A stretch of DNA of 33,990 nucleotides from UBA2588 sp964343075 (lineage in GTDB: Bacteria; Chloroflexota; Dehalococcoidia; Lucifugimonadales; UBA3495). The position numbers and the translations under genes were made by a program. This document shows, piece after piece, positions 23,516 to 31,489 of the stretch (positions are counted from its first letter, which is position 1; each line of letters starts with the position of its first letter). The DNA lies in contig CAYFGT010000014.1 in assembly GCA_964343075.1 (NCBI GenBank), forward strand, positions 1 through 33,990, read 5' to 3'. The notes below the pieces were generated by a model. The model had not been told where the DNA came from, searched no databases, and was given only the letters and a program-made list of their open reading frames with translations.

Positions 23516-24163
23516 TTATAGTGCACCTGCTACTTTTTCGAATACTTCATTGATTGAACCTATACTATCAATTTCTGTTAACAGGCGTTGAGTGTCGTAG
23601 TAGTCTAGTATTGGTTTGGTTTCTTCTTCATATACGTCTAAACGTCTCTTAATTGCTTCTGGAGCATCATCCGGTCTTTGGTATAATTCGCCACCACATT
23701 GAGGGCAGCTGGAACTTGAATGTGATTCCGTATCATTGAGGTTGGCAGGCGCTTGGCAAATCCTACAGGTGAATCTAGTAGACAACCTACGAACCAATTC
23801 GTCAGTTGGTACATTGAAAAACAATACAACATCAATTTTAAGTTGCTTGTCTTCGAGTAATTTCGACAATGCTTCTGCTTGAGCAACGTTTCGCGGGAAA
23901 CCGTCAAGGATAAATCCTTGGCTGCCATCTTTTTTTTCAAGTTCTTCAGATAGCATATTAATGGTTAATGTGTCAGGTACCAGTTCTCCGGCATTCATAT
24001 ATGTTTGTGCTTGTTTGCCGAGCTCTGTTTCGTTCGATAGATGAGACCTAAATAAGTCACCTGTACTTATATAGTGTGCATCTAGCTTTTCTCGCAACAT
24101 AATTGCTTGAGTACCTTTACCGGCACCTGGAGGTCCGACTAGTATAATATTGGAATTAGGCAT
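23516..24163 (-). CDS. adk: Adenylate kinase (zinc-binding LID type)
   Basis: A 215-residue kinase that interconverts ATP, ADP and AMP. The P-loop GPPGAGKGT is at residues 10-18, the AMP-site segment is DGFPRNVAQAEAL (87-99), and the LID domain carries four cysteines, C133, C136, C153 and C156, which form a structural zinc site as in Gram-positive adenylate kinases. The spacing between the two CxxC pairs is filled by a Ser-rich loop. It starts one base after the secY stop, which is a common spc-operon arrangement. Confidence 0.95.
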   Translation of the reverse strand: MPNSNIILVGPPGAGKGTQAIMLREKLDAHYISTGDLFRSHLSNETELGKQAQTYMNAGELVPDTLTINMLSEELEKKDGSQGFILDGFPRNVAQAEALSKLLEDKQLKIDVVLFFNVPTDELVRRLSTRFTCRICQAPANLNDTESHSSSSCPQCGGELYQRPDDAPEAIKRRLDVYEEETKPILDYYDTQRLLTEIDSIGSINEVFEKVAGAL

Positions 24164-24164
24164 A

Positions 24165-25481
24165 TTAACGCATAAATCCTTCGTAGTCTCTCATCATTAA
24201 CTGGGATTCTAGTTGCCGTAATGTATCAAGAGCTACACCCACTAGTATGAGTAAACTGGTGCTTGATAGAGTCAATGCTTGGACCCCTGTAATTAATGAG
24301 GCTATATAGGGGACTATTGCTACAAATCCCAAGAATAGTGCTCCTCCCATTGTTAATCTTAGTATAACTTTATTTAGGTAGTCTTGAGTAGGTTGACCTG
24401 GTCGAATTCCTAATACGAATCCGCCGTTTTTTTGTAGATTTTCTGCCAGTTGTTGTTGTTGGAAAACGACCATTGTATAGAAGAAAGTAAATAATACAAC
24501 GAGAAGAAATACTAATACCCAGTACAGGGGAGCTCCAGGGTTGAACAGGTCAGCGAAAATTCTTGCTATTCTGCCAACTATACCGGGGTTGGTTGCTAGA
24601 TAATTAGCAATTGTACCGGGTAAAATCACGATCGAAAAAGCGAAGATTAGAGGTATCATTCCAGCTGAATTTATTCTTAGAGGAAGGTATGACGAACCAC
24701 TTTGTCTGTACATTCTTCCGCTTCTGAATACACTTCTACCATACTGTACAGGAATTCTGCGGTGGGCTTCATTAAACATCACGATCAAAGCGATTATGAT
24801 GATACCAATAATCACGAAGAACCCTATCCCAAGCACATTTGCTGTGCTCACAAAGCTTTGTCCTATAAGCCCAGGAAAACCAGCAACTATTCCTGCAAAT
24901 ATAATTAAGGATATCCCGTTACCGATTCCTCGTTCAGTAATCAGTTCGCCTAGCCATATGAGGAATATTGTGCCAGCGACCATTGAAATGATAGCAGCCA
25001 CTGTAGCTATACCTATGGTAGATCCATCGATAATGTTGCTTTGTCGTAATAGTGTGATTTGCCCGAATCCTTGTGCTACTGCGATTGGTACTGTAAGCCA
25101 GTGAGTTATTTTATTCATTTTCGCTCTTCCAGCCTCACCTTCTCTGGATATCTGCTGGAGAGTGGGTATTACGGGAGTAAGAAGCTGCATAACAATAGAA
25201 GCTGTAATGTATGGGAATACTCCTAGCGCTACTATGCTCATCCTGCTCAGAGCTCCGCCGCTGAATAAGTCCAAGAATCCTAGTAATTCATTGTTCTGGA
25301 AAAGGTTGTCTAGTCTGCCTTGATCGATGCCTGGGATTGGGATGTAAGCGATAAATCGATATAAGGCTAGTATTCCCAGTGTGAATAAAATTTTATTACG
25401 TAAATCTGGGAATTTGAACGCATCTATCGCGGCTTGAAGAAGACGGGGGAATCTCCCCGCAGGTGCTTCAGTAGGGATCAT
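24165..25481 (-). CDS. secY: Preprotein translocase subunit SecY
   Basis: A 438-residue channel protein of the Sec translocon with ten hydrophobic segments. Recognisable are the early IPIPGID region, FSGGALSRMSIVALGVFPYI after the plug, SSYLPLRINSAGMIPLIFA and the cytoplasmic C-terminal segment VALDTLRQLESQLMMRDYEGF, which contacts SecA and ribosomes. Length is normal. It lies 6 bases after rplO in the standard place. Confidence 0.95.
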   Translation of the reverse strand: MIPTEAPAGRFPRLLQAAIDAFKFPDLRNKILFTLGILALYRFIAYIPIPGIDQGRLDNLFQNNELLGFLDLFSGGALSRMSIVALGVFPYITASIVMQLLTPVIPTLQQISREGEAGRAKMNKITHWLTVPIAVAQGFGQITLLRQSNIIDGSTIGIATVAAIISMVAGTIFLIWLGELITERGIGNGISLIIFAGIVAGFPGLIGQSFVSTANVLGIGFFVIIGIIIIALIVMFNEAHRRIPVQYGRSVFRSGRMYRQSGSSYLPLRINSAGMIPLIFAFSIVILPGTIANYLATNPGIVGRIARIFADLFNPGAPLYWVLVFLLVVLFTFFYTMVVFQQQQLAENLQKNGGFVLGIRPGQPTQDYLNKVILRLTMGGALFLGFVAIVPYIASLITGVQALTLSSTSLLILVGVALDTLRQLESQLMMRDYEGFMR

Positions 25482-25487
25482 AAGATC

Positions 25488-25931
25488 TTAAATCTCCTTA
25501 GCTGTGGATCCTGATTTTTCTAGTTTTTCTAGGGCAGATTTGGTGAACTTGTTAGCTTCTATTGTAACTTTGCTAGATAGTTCTCCATTACCTAAAACTT
25601 TGACGGGATGTCTAAGGGTACTGATTAAGCCGTTTTCGAAGAGCGTCTTGCTTGAAATCTCAGTTCCGTCCGGGAATATTTGCAAGTCTGATACATTAAC
25701 TATCGAATATTGTGTTTTGAATATGTTGTTAAAACCTCTTTTCATAGGTAAACCTTTAATAAGAGGTAGTTGACCGCCTTCAAAGCCAGGTCTTAAGGGC
25801 TTACCAGATCTGGACTTTTGTCCCTTCATGCCACGGCCGGAGTAGCTTCCGTTGCCTGAGGAATCGCCTCTTCCAACTCGTTTTCTGTTTTTTCGTGCTT
25901 TTTCAGCTTGTTTAAGATCGTGTTCTAGCAT
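25488..25931 (-). CDS. rplO: 50S ribosomal protein L15
   Basis: A 147-residue L15. The glycine- and arginine-rich N-terminal extension (KRVGRGDSSGNGSYSGRGMK, then SRSGKPLRPGFEGGQLPL), which threads into 23S rRNA, is intact. The globular C-terminal domain is of normal size. It starts 13 bases after the stop of the enlarged rpmD and precedes secY. Confidence 0.94.
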   Translation of the reverse strand: MLEHDLKQAEKARKNRKRVGRGDSSGNGSYSGRGMKGQKSRSGKPLRPGFEGGQLPLIKGLPMKRGFNNIFKTQYSIVNVSDLQIFPDGTEISSKTLFENGLISTLRHPVKVLGNGELSSKVTIEANKFTKSALEKLEKSGSTAKEI

Positions 25932-25944
25932 TTCAGTTCCTTAC

Positions 25945-26409
25945 TTAAGCCGCTCCTAGCTTTTCTTTTACTTCGTCGAGTGATTTGGCTCCAAAACTAG
26001 GTAGAGCCAATAGTTCATCGTCAGTCATTTTGGCTATTTGTTCAATGGTAGACACATCAGATTTTTTAAGGATGTTTAGAGTCCTTACTGATAGTCCTAA
26101 TGAGTCAATCGAACCATCAGACTCAGTGTTTTTATCAACTTGAACTGTTTCCTTCTCAACAGGTGAAGCCGCTTTAGGGGCTACCTTTTTCGCCTGAGTG
26201 TTTCCCTTTGACGAAGGTTGTGTTTGCTCTGTGACAGGTTCTACCTGAACAAGATGTGTAACTTTATTTACCATCCCCATAATAGTTGGACTATCCTGAT
26301 GGATGACTGAGTGATGCAGCCTTTTCAGTCCTAGAGACTCAATTATTCTTTCTTGTTTACTAGGAAAACCAATACAGCTTTTTTTCCAGGTGATTTTTAT
26401 TTCTGCCAT
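25945..26409 (-). CDS. rpmD: Ribosomal protein L30 fused to an RNA polymerase alpha-CTD-like domain
   Basis: A 154-residue protein in the normal rpmD position between rpsE and rplO. Residues 1-57 are a complete L30 (IKITWKKSCIGFPSKQERII, then LGLKRLHHSV). L30 normally ends at about residue 60. Here a linker rich in Lys, Pro, Gln, Thr and Glu (58-99) leads into residues 100-154, which align without gaps to RpoA 269-320: I count 22 identities over 50 positions. DNA-contact positions of alpha-CTD are kept: R109, N112, G140, K142, S143 and E146; only the Cys269 equivalent is changed, to Ile113. This suggests a helix-hairpin-helix domain able to bind DNA, RNA or alpha-CTD partners such as NusA, tethered to the 50S subunit. 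The frame is continuous with no sign of error, and rplO follows 13 bases later. Confidence 0.9.
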   Translation of the reverse strand: MAEIKITWKKSCIGFPSKQERIIESLGLKRLHHSVIHQDSPTIMGMVNKVTHLVQVEPVTEQTQPSSKGNTQAKKVAPKAASPVEKETVQVDKNTESDGSIDSLGLSVRTLNILKKSDVSTIEQIAKMTDDELLALPSFGAKSLDEVKEKLGAA

Positions 26410-26418
26410 TATTCCTCT

Positions 26419-26940
26419 TTAGTCCTCTGAAGGAGTTTCTTGTGGTGCTTCATTAGACCCTTGTGGTGACTTTAATTTTCTAAGGGCTTCAAGGGTTGCT
26501 TGGATTGTATTGATAGGGTTCCGGGATCCAAGTGATTTCCCAGTAACGTTTCTGACCCCACCTAGTTCTAGTACAGCTCTCATTACACCCGCCGCTTTTA
26601 TACCTGTCCCTTCGCCTGCGGGTTTTATCACGACAATTGATCCTGCTTTTTTAACAGTAATATCATGTGGCAAAGTATTGCCTTTGAGAGGAATCTTGAC
26701 TAGGTTCTTTTTAGCTTCAGCTGTGGCTTTTCTTACAGCATCAGGAATTGCTATTGCTTTCCCTAATCCAGCGCCTACTTGTCCGGATCGATCTCCAACG
26801 ACTACTAGAGCATTGAATCGAAGTCGCCTTCCACCTTTAACAACTTTGGAAATGCGCCTAGTGTACACAACTCTTTCGATAAACTCTGAGTCTCTGTTGT
26901 TACCATATTGTTGTGTACGATTGTCAGTCTGTGTCGTCAT
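26419..26940 (-). CDS. rpsE: 30S ribosomal protein S5
   Basis: A 173-residue S5 of the 30S mRNA-entry and fidelity region. VVYTRRISKVVKGGRRLRFN and ALVVVGDRSGQVGAGLGKA form the double-stranded RNA-binding-like domain; VRNVTGKSLGSRNPINTIQA closes the C-terminal domain. A short polar and acidic tail (NEAPQETPSED) follows the usual end. It lies 22 bases after rplR and 9 before rpmD. Confidence 0.95.
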   Translation of the reverse strand: MTTQTDNRTQQYGNNRDSEFIERVVYTRRISKVVKGGRRLRFNALVVVGDRSGQVGAGLGKAIAIPDAVRKATAEAKKNLVKIPLKGNTLPHDITVKKAGSIVVIKPAGEGTGIKAAGVMRAVLELGGVRNVTGKSLGSRNPINTIQATLEALRKLKSPQGSNEAPQETPSED

Positions 26941-26962
26941 ATTTTGCTGGCTCCTTACGTGA

Positions 26963-27319
26963 CTAGAATTCTAGCCCATTTGATCTTGCGGATTCGGCGA
27001 GGGCTTTGACTCTACCGTGGTATTTGTATCCGCCTCTGTCGAAAACTATTTGATTTATGCCTTTATCTTTGCATTTTTGTGCTATATTGGCTCCGACTTT
27101 TTCTGCACTTTCAGTTTTGGTTGCTCCTGAAAGTGCTGAGTCGGCGCTTGATGATGATGCCAAGGTCGTCCCTGTTACATCATCAATGACTTGCGCATAT
27201 ATGTTTTTGGAACTACGGAATACAGATAATCTTGGACGCTCAACGTTACCGGTTACTTTCTTTCTTAACCTTTCATGTCGAACAACTCTCATTCTTACTG
27301 CGTTTTTTTCTTTTGACAT
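26963..27319 (-). CDS. rplR: 50S ribosomal protein L18
   Basis: A 118-residue 5S rRNA-binding protein. The basic N-terminus ends in RPRLSVFRSSKNIYAQVIDD, and the C-terminus carries the conserved IVFDRGGYKYHGRVKALAES segment. Normal length; ATG at 27319. It follows rplF by 20 bases and precedes rpsE. Confidence 0.95.
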   Translation of the reverse strand: MSKEKNAVRMRVVRHERLRKKVTGNVERPRLSVFRSSKNIYAQVIDDVTGTTLASSSSADSALSGATKTESAEKVGANIAQKCKDKGINQIVFDRGGYKYHGRVKALAESARSNGLEF

Positions 27320-27339
27320 AATGATTCTCTTAAATTTTA

Positions 27340-27921
27340 CTAAGCAGTTCGTGCTGCCGATTTTCCTGGTTTGAATCGTAATACTTCGTCTTGGTATTTG
27401 ATTCCTTTTTCTTTGTAAGCATTAGGTGGACGAACCTTACGTATTTGCGCTGCTAGCTCGCCAACTTGCTGTTTGTTAATTCCTCTGACATGTACTAGGT
27501 TGTTGCCTTCTACTTCTATTGTTAACCCTTCAGTAGGGAATACTTCTACAGGATGGCTATATCCTACAGCCAGGCTTACCCCTGCACCGCTTTGCTGTGC
27601 GCGATACCCCACTCCCATAAGTTCTAAAGTCCTCGTATATCCATCAGTGACACCTATGATTGCATTTTGAATTAATGAACGCGTGAGACCGTGCAGAGCA
27701 TGGTGAAATTTCCTGTCACTGTATCGTTCGACCACTACTTGCCCGTCCGATTCAGAGACATTGACCTCAGGGTGGTACTTCTGAGTGAGTTCACCTTTAG
27801 GTCCTTTGACTGTTATCGATCCTGTTCCTATTTCGATTGTTACCCCTTGAGGTATGGCAATTGGCCTTCTTCCAATTCGTGAAAGAGTTCTAACATTATT
27901 TGTGTTTTCGTTACCAGACAT
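27340..27921 (-). CDS. rplF: 50S ribosomal protein L6
   Basis: A 193-residue L6 near the factor-binding site. RIGRRPIAIPQGVTI marks the N-terminal domain and the C-terminus carries the conserved HVRGINKQQVGELAAQIRKV and PPNAYKEKGIKY segments. I chose the ATG at 27921, which leaves a polar stretch of about 12 residues before LSRIGRRPI and overlaps the rpsH stop by 11 bases; GGAGGAG lies 12-18 bases upstream. A longer frame from 27960 would add 13 residues inside rpsH and is less likely. Confidence 0.92.
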   Translation of the reverse strand: MSGNENTNNVRTLSRIGRRPIAIPQGVTIEIGTGSITVKGPKGELTQKYHPEVNVSESDGQVVVERYSDRKFHHALHGLTRSLIQNAIIGVTDGYTRTLELMGVGYRAQQSGAGVSLAVGYSHPVEVFPTEGLTIEVEGNNLVHVRGINKQQVGELAAQIRKVRPPNAYKEKGIKYQDEVLRFKPGKSAARTA

Positions 27922-28300
27922 AACAGAGTAATTCTCCTCCAAGACCTTTTTTCCAAGCATCTCTACCTGTCATTAGGCCTTCTGAAGTAGATATGATTGC
28001 TAAACCTAATCCTCCATAGAGTCTAGGAATCTCTCCTTTCTTAACATAAACGCGAAGCCCTGGCTTACTTACTCTTTTGAGTCCTTCTATGGTTGAGGCT
28101 CGATCTGTCTTGTAAGAGAGGTTGATCTTTATAGTTCCAGCGTCGGACACTTCGTATTTGTCGATATAACCATGCTCGGATAATATTCTAGCGATTTCCA
28201 CTTTGAGTTTGGACGTTGGAATACTAACGTCATTATGATTCATCATAGTTGCGTTCCGTATTCTGGTTAGCATATCCGATACTGGGTCTGTTACTGCCAT
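27911..28300 (-). CDS. rpsH: 30S ribosomal protein S8
   Basis: A 129-residue S8, a central-domain 16S binder and the classical repressor of the spc operon. DPVSDMLTRIRNATMMNH at the start and the conserved ISTSEGLMTGRDAWKKGLGG segment near the end are intact; it ends ELLCYVW. It overlaps the start of rplF and follows rpsN by 9 bases. Confidence 0.95.
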   Translation of the reverse strand: MAVTDPVSDMLTRIRNATMMNHNDVSIPTSKLKVEIARILSEHGYIDKYEVSDAGTIKINLSYKTDRASTIEGLKRVSKPGLRVYVKKGEIPRLYGGLGLAIISTSEGLMTGRDAWKKGLGGELLCYVW

Positions 28301-28309
28301 GTTTACTCC

Positions 28310-28495
28310 TTACCAACTAGCCTTTCGTACTCCAGGGAGTTCACCCAGGAGTGCTAGTTGTCTGAAACATATTCTACATAGGCCTACGTACCTGATGTAC
28401 CCGCGTGGTCTTCCACATCTGTTACATCGGTTATATTGCCTTACAGGATATTTTGGCCCTTTAAGCCATCTTTGCACCATTGCTTTTTTAGCCAA
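28310..28495 (-). CDS. rpsN: 30S ribosomal protein S14, zinc type
   Basis: A 61-residue S14 of the short zinc-binding (Z) form. Zinc ligands are C24, C27, C40 and C43 (YNRCNRCGRP and GLCRICFRQL); the end ELPGVRKASW is invariant. The start is TTG at 28495: the codons that follow give MAKKAMVQR, the family N-terminus, while the next ATG would remove five residues. A G-run lies upstream at the end of rplE, whose stop is 3 bases away. Confidence 0.94.
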   Translation of the reverse strand: MAKKAMVQRWLKGPKYPVRQYNRCNRCGRPRGYIRYVGLCRICFRQLALLGELPGVRKASW

Positions 28496-28498
28496 TTG

Positions 28499-29077
28499 TT
28501 AACCCCCCGTTTGCCTTACAAAAGGCATTCCAAATAATGAAATTAGTCTGATAGCTTCCTCGTCTGTTTTAGCAGAGGTGTTGATGGTCACCTGTAATCC
28601 TCGAAATTTATCTATGGAATTGTAGTCGATCTCAGGGAAGATAATTTGTTCTCTTAACCCTAAAGAATAATTCCCTCTGCCGTCGAAACCTTTCCTTGCC
28701 AGTCCTCGAAAGTCTCTGATCCTAGGTAAAGCGGTGTTTATTAACCTGTCCAGGAAATAATACATTCTGTCTCCTCGTAGAGTGACAGAGCATCCGATCG
28801 GATTTCCTTCTCGCAATTTGAAATTCGCTATGGACTTTCTGGCTCTGGTAGTGACAGGTTTTTGCCCCGTAATGGTTGTTAAGTCATTAATCGCGCTTTC
28901 TAAGGCCCTGCCATTAGTTAGTGCTTCCCCTAATCCAATATTTAAAGATATTTTTATCAATTTCGGTACTGCCATGACGCTACCGTATTCAAATTCTTCT
29001 TGCATTGTTGGCACAATTTGTTCCCGATAGACTTCTTTCAGCCTAGGAAATGTGAGAGTGTTGGTATTACTGGCCAT
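28499..29077 (-). CDS. rplE: 50S ribosomal protein L5
   Basis: A 192-residue 5S rRNA-binding protein of the central protuberance. Typical segments are PKLIKISLNIGLGEA, the GQKPVTTRARKSIANFKLRE loop, NYSLGLREQIIFPEIDYN and the end LLGMPF-like LFGMPFVRQTGG. The ATG at 29077 overlaps the end of rplX by 11 bases. Confidence 0.95.
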   Translation of the reverse strand: MASNTNTLTFPRLKEVYREQIVPTMQEEFEYGSVMAVPKLIKISLNIGLGEALTNGRALESAINDLTTITGQKPVTTRARKSIANFKLREGNPIGCSVTLRGDRMYYFLDRLINTALPRIRDFRGLARKGFDGRGNYSLGLREQIIFPEIDYNSIDKFRGLQVTINTSAKTDEEAIRLISLFGMPFVRQTGG

Positions 29078-29387
29078 CGTCTATAACCTCATTGCATTTG
29101 GTGCATAGCCTTACACGAGTCCCATCTTCTAAGTTGTTCGATTTAGGCCTGACTGCTTTACTACATTTGTTACATATCAACATCACGTTAGATATGTGTA
29201 TAGGGTTTTCCATTTCGATCTTACCAGCTTGCCGGACATTTGGGCGTGGTTTGATATGACGAGTCACCATGTTGACTCCTGATACTACTACTCTGTTTTT
29301 GCTGGTGACGAGCCTTTCTACTCGGCCTGTTTTGCCTTTGTCTTTTCCTGCTATTACTAACACCATGTCTCCGGCTTTAACGGACAT
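29067..29387 (-). CDS. rplX: 50S ribosomal protein L24
   Basis: A 106-residue assembly-initiating 23S rRNA binder. The KOW motif MVLVIAGKDKGKTGRV is at residues 8-23. The C-terminal part contains a zinc ribbon with C72, C75, C95 and C98, as in L24 of Thermus and other bacteria but not of E. coli. The ATG overlaps the rplN stop by one base (TAATG). Confidence 0.95.
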   Translation of the reverse strand: MSVKAGDMVLVIAGKDKGKTGRVERLVTSKNRVVVSGVNMVTRHIKPRPNVRQAGKIEMENPIHISNVMLICNKCSKAVRPKSNNLEDGTRVRLCTKCNEVIDDGQ

Positions 29388-29755
29388 TACACTACCTCCG
29401 GAGCCAGGGATACTATTCGCATAAACCCTTTGTCTCTTAATTCACGAGCTACTGGGCCAAAAATCCGAGTGCCTCTTGGCATGTTGTTCTCTTGGAGAAT
29501 TACTGCTGCGTTGTCATCGAATCTGATGTAGGTGCCATCTTCTCTCTTCAATGGTTGTGCTTGTCGTACGACAACAGCTTTTATCACTGAACCTTTTCTC
29601 ACAGGGGAGTTAGGCGCTGCGTCCCTCACTGTACATACTATGACGTCACCTACTTTTGCGTATTTACGCTTTGAAGCCCCCGGGATGTTCATCAGCCGGA
29701 TTCTTCGCGCTCCACTGTTATCAGCTACATGTAATCTTGTATATGTTTGTATCAT
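29387..29755 (-). CDS. rplN: 50S ribosomal protein L14
   Basis: A 122-residue L14 at the subunit interface. The N-terminus MIQTYTRLHVADNSGARRIR and the later segments VIKAVVVRQ, RFDDNAAVIL and GTRIFGPVARELRDKGFMRI are the standard signature. Exact normal length. Two bases separate it from rpsQ, and it is coupled to rplX. Confidence 0.96.
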   Translation of the reverse strand: MIQTYTRLHVADNSGARRIRLMNIPGASKRKYAKVGDVIVCTVRDAAPNSPVRKGSVIKAVVVRQAQPLKREDGTYIRFDDNAAVILQENNMPRGTRIFGPVARELRDKGFMRIVSLAPEVV

Positions 29756-29757
29756 GA

Positions 29758-30042
29758 TTAGCTTATTTCATTGGGTTGTATGTCTGCTATTTGCTTACGA
29801 GCAACAACCTCAATTAATCTCCAATGCTTATTTTTAGATATGGGGCGGGTTTCTTCGATCTTTACCGTATCCCCGACACTGCAGGCGTTTTCTGCATCGT
29901 GCACGTAAAATTTTGCGACTCTACGCACTTGTTTCTTATATACTCTGTGCCGTTGTCTCCAAACCATTTCGACGGTAGCGGTCGTGTCATTGTTATGACG
30001 AACGACTTGACCGATCCTGGTTTTTCTCATTTCTTTAGCCAT
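29758..30042 (-). CDS. rpsQ: 30S ribosomal protein S17
   Basis: A 94-residue OB-fold 16S binder. KTRIGQVVRHNNDTTATVEM, the RVAKFYVHDAENACSVGDTV core and KIEETRPISKNKHWRLIEVV are typical. The protein is slightly longer than the usual 80-90 residues at its C-terminus. The ATG at 30042 overlaps the end of rpmC by 8 bases. Confidence 0.95.
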   Translation of the reverse strand: MAKEMRKTRIGQVVRHNNDTTATVEMVWRQRHRVYKKQVRRVAKFYVHDAENACSVGDTVKIEETRPISKNKHWRLIEVVARKQIADIQPNEIS

Positions 30043-30241
30043 TCATCTCTCCTAGGATCTCACGTTCCCTTTTTATAGTTAAAAGCCTAGCGAGGGTTCT
30101 TCTTACATTGCGAGGTTCATTCGTATCTGTGACTTGATTAGTCGCAGCCTTAAATCGCAAGCTCATTAACTCTCTATAAGACTTTTGTATTTCTTCTTCT
30201 ATTTGATGATCGTCTAGCGATCTTATATCTTGGGTATTCAC
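30035..30241 (-). CDS. rpmC: 50S ribosomal protein L29
   Basis: A 68-residue two-helix protein at the polypeptide exit site. EEEIQKSYRELMSLRFKAAT and the conserved RRTLARLLTIKRERE segment identify it. The start is GTG at 30241. It lies 20 bases after the rplP stop and overlaps rpsQ. Confidence 0.93.
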   Translation of the reverse strand: MNTQDIRSLDDHQIEEEIQKSYRELMSLRFKAATNQVTDTNEPRNVRRTLARLLTIKREREILGEMNG

Positions 30242-30261
30242 AATTTTTTTAGGGCTGCCCC

Positions 30262-30693
30262 CTATCCTCCCATTAATGTTCCGATTCTGTCTCGGTGTAC
30301 TATTTTAGTAGGAATCGGTAATTTGTATGACGCTAGTTTTAAAGCCGCTTCTGCTTCACTTTTGGCGACTCCAGATACTTCGAACATAATCTTGCCGGGT
30401 TTCACAACAGCTGCCCAGTACTCATTTGCAGCTTTACCTCCTCCCATACGCACCTCAGCAGGTTTCTTGGATACTGGCTTGTCCGGAAAGACTCTGATAT
30501 AAACCCGCCCACCTCTTTGTAGACGGCGTGTGATAGCTATTCTTGCAGATTCTATTTGCCTTGCGGTGATCCAGTCTGCTGCCAGAGCTTTTAATGCTAC
30601 CTCTCCGAATTCTACGGAGCTTCCAGCAGTAGGCGCTCCGCACCTTCTGCCCCTAAATGCTTTTCGGAATTTAGTACGTTTAGGTTGTAACAT
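30262..30693 (-). CDS. rplP: 50S ribosomal protein L16
   Basis: A 143-residue L16 that helps place A-site tRNA. MLQPKRTKFRKAFRGR is the invariant N-terminus; GRVYIRVFPDKPVSKKPAEV and the RMGGGKAANEYWAAVVKPG segment follow. The ATG at 30693 gives exactly this N-terminus with AGGGAG 6 bases upstream, overlapping the rpsC stop by 14 bases. An upstream ATG at 30699 is too close to the ribosome site, and a longer frame from 30735 lies inside rpsC. Confidence 0.95.
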   Translation of the reverse strand: MLQPKRTKFRKAFRGRRCGAPTAGSSVEFGEVALKALAADWITARQIESARIAITRRLQRGGRVYIRVFPDKPVSKKPAEVRMGGGKAANEYWAAVVKPGKIMFEVSGVAKSEAEAALKLASYKLPIPTKIVHRDRIGTLMGG

Positions 30694-31489
30694 TTTCATC
30701 TCCCTGCGGCTCGACTGGGTCAGGGGCATCAGCATCTTCTTGCAATTCCCCGTATTCGTTAAGGTTCACACCTAAATCAGCCGCGCTCGTTGGCGTGACA
30801 TTTAATTCGATTGTATCTAGTTGTTCTTCTTCTTGACGGTCTTGTATGGTGGGCAATACGTCTCCGGTATACACCCACACTTTGATCCCAACCACACCCA
30901 TAGGGGTATGGGCTTCCGCTATAGAAAACTCAACGTCTGCTCGGAGTGTGTGTAAGGGGACATTTCCCATCATTAATTTTTCAACACGAGCAATTTCGGC
31001 GCCACCCACTCTGCCTTTGCAATGGATTTTGACTCCTTTTGCTCCGGCTTGCATAGCTCTCAGGGCAGCCTGTCTCATGGCCCTTCTGTATGCTACTCGT
31101 CTGTTAAGGGCTTCCGCTATATTTTTACCGATTAGGACAGCGTTAATCTCAGGTTTTTCTATTTCAATGATATTTAGCTGAATTCTCTTGCCTGCTACTG
31201 CCTCTAGTTTGGTTCTTAGATTTTTTACACGATCCCCATCACGCCCAATTAATATACCGGGGCGAGCAGTATGGATGTTGATAGTTCCATCTTGGGAACC
31301 ACGGTCTATTTCTACTTTCGCAATTCCAGCATCAGAGAAGGATTTGTATTCATCTTTGACAATATCTCGGATTTGTAAGTCTTCTTTCACTTGTGCGCTG
31401 TAACCTGCCGCACCTTGGCTGTACCAATGTGCTTTCCAGTCTTTGATGATACCTAATCTAAACCCTAACGGATGTGTTTTATGGCCCAT
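30680..31489 (-). CDS. rpsC: 30S ribosomal protein S3
   Basis: A 269-residue S3 at the mRNA entry tunnel. MGHKTHPLGFRLGIIKDWKA at the start, the KH-domain loop GRDGDRVKNLR and the GAKGVKIHCKGRVGGAEIAR segment of the C-terminal domain are intact. About 40 residues beyond the usual core form a polar, acidic tail (for example EYGELQEDADAPDPVEPQGD), longer than E. coli S3 (233 residues). The ATG overlaps the rplV stop (TAATG). Confidence 0.95.
   Translation of the reverse strand: MGHKTHPLGFRLGIIKDWKAHWYSQGAAGYSAQVKEDLQIRDIVKDEYKSFSDAGIAKVEIDRGSQDGTINIHTARPGILIGRDGDRVKNLRTKLEAVAGKRIQLNIIEIEKPEINAVLIGKNIAEALNRRVAYRRAMRQAALRAMQAGAKGVKIHCKGRVGGAEIARVEKLMMGNVPLHTLRADVEFSIAEAHTPMGVVGIKVWVYTGDVLPTIQDRQEEEQLDTIELNVTPTSAADLGVNLNEYGELQEDADAPDPVEPQGDENVTT

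Noticed and set aside
25945..26112. Separate short gene downstream of a normal rpmD, rather than a fusion
   Set aside because: No stop codon or start with a ribosome site separates the L30 part from the alpha-CTD-like part; the linker is continuous in frame.
26510..26962. 150-codon open frame on the plus strand
   Set aside because: It is antisense to rpsE, whose protein is unmistakable; there is no ribosome site or recognisable domain.
30242..30261. Terminator between rplP and rpmC suggested by a GC-rich stretch next to a homopolymer
   Set aside because: The stem would be only 3-4 bp, and on the transcribed strand the run is A, not T.
30694..30735. Fourteen-residue N-terminal extension of L16
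   Set aside because: L16 starts MLQPKRTK in nearly all bacteria, and the ATG at 30693 has an ideal ribosome site.
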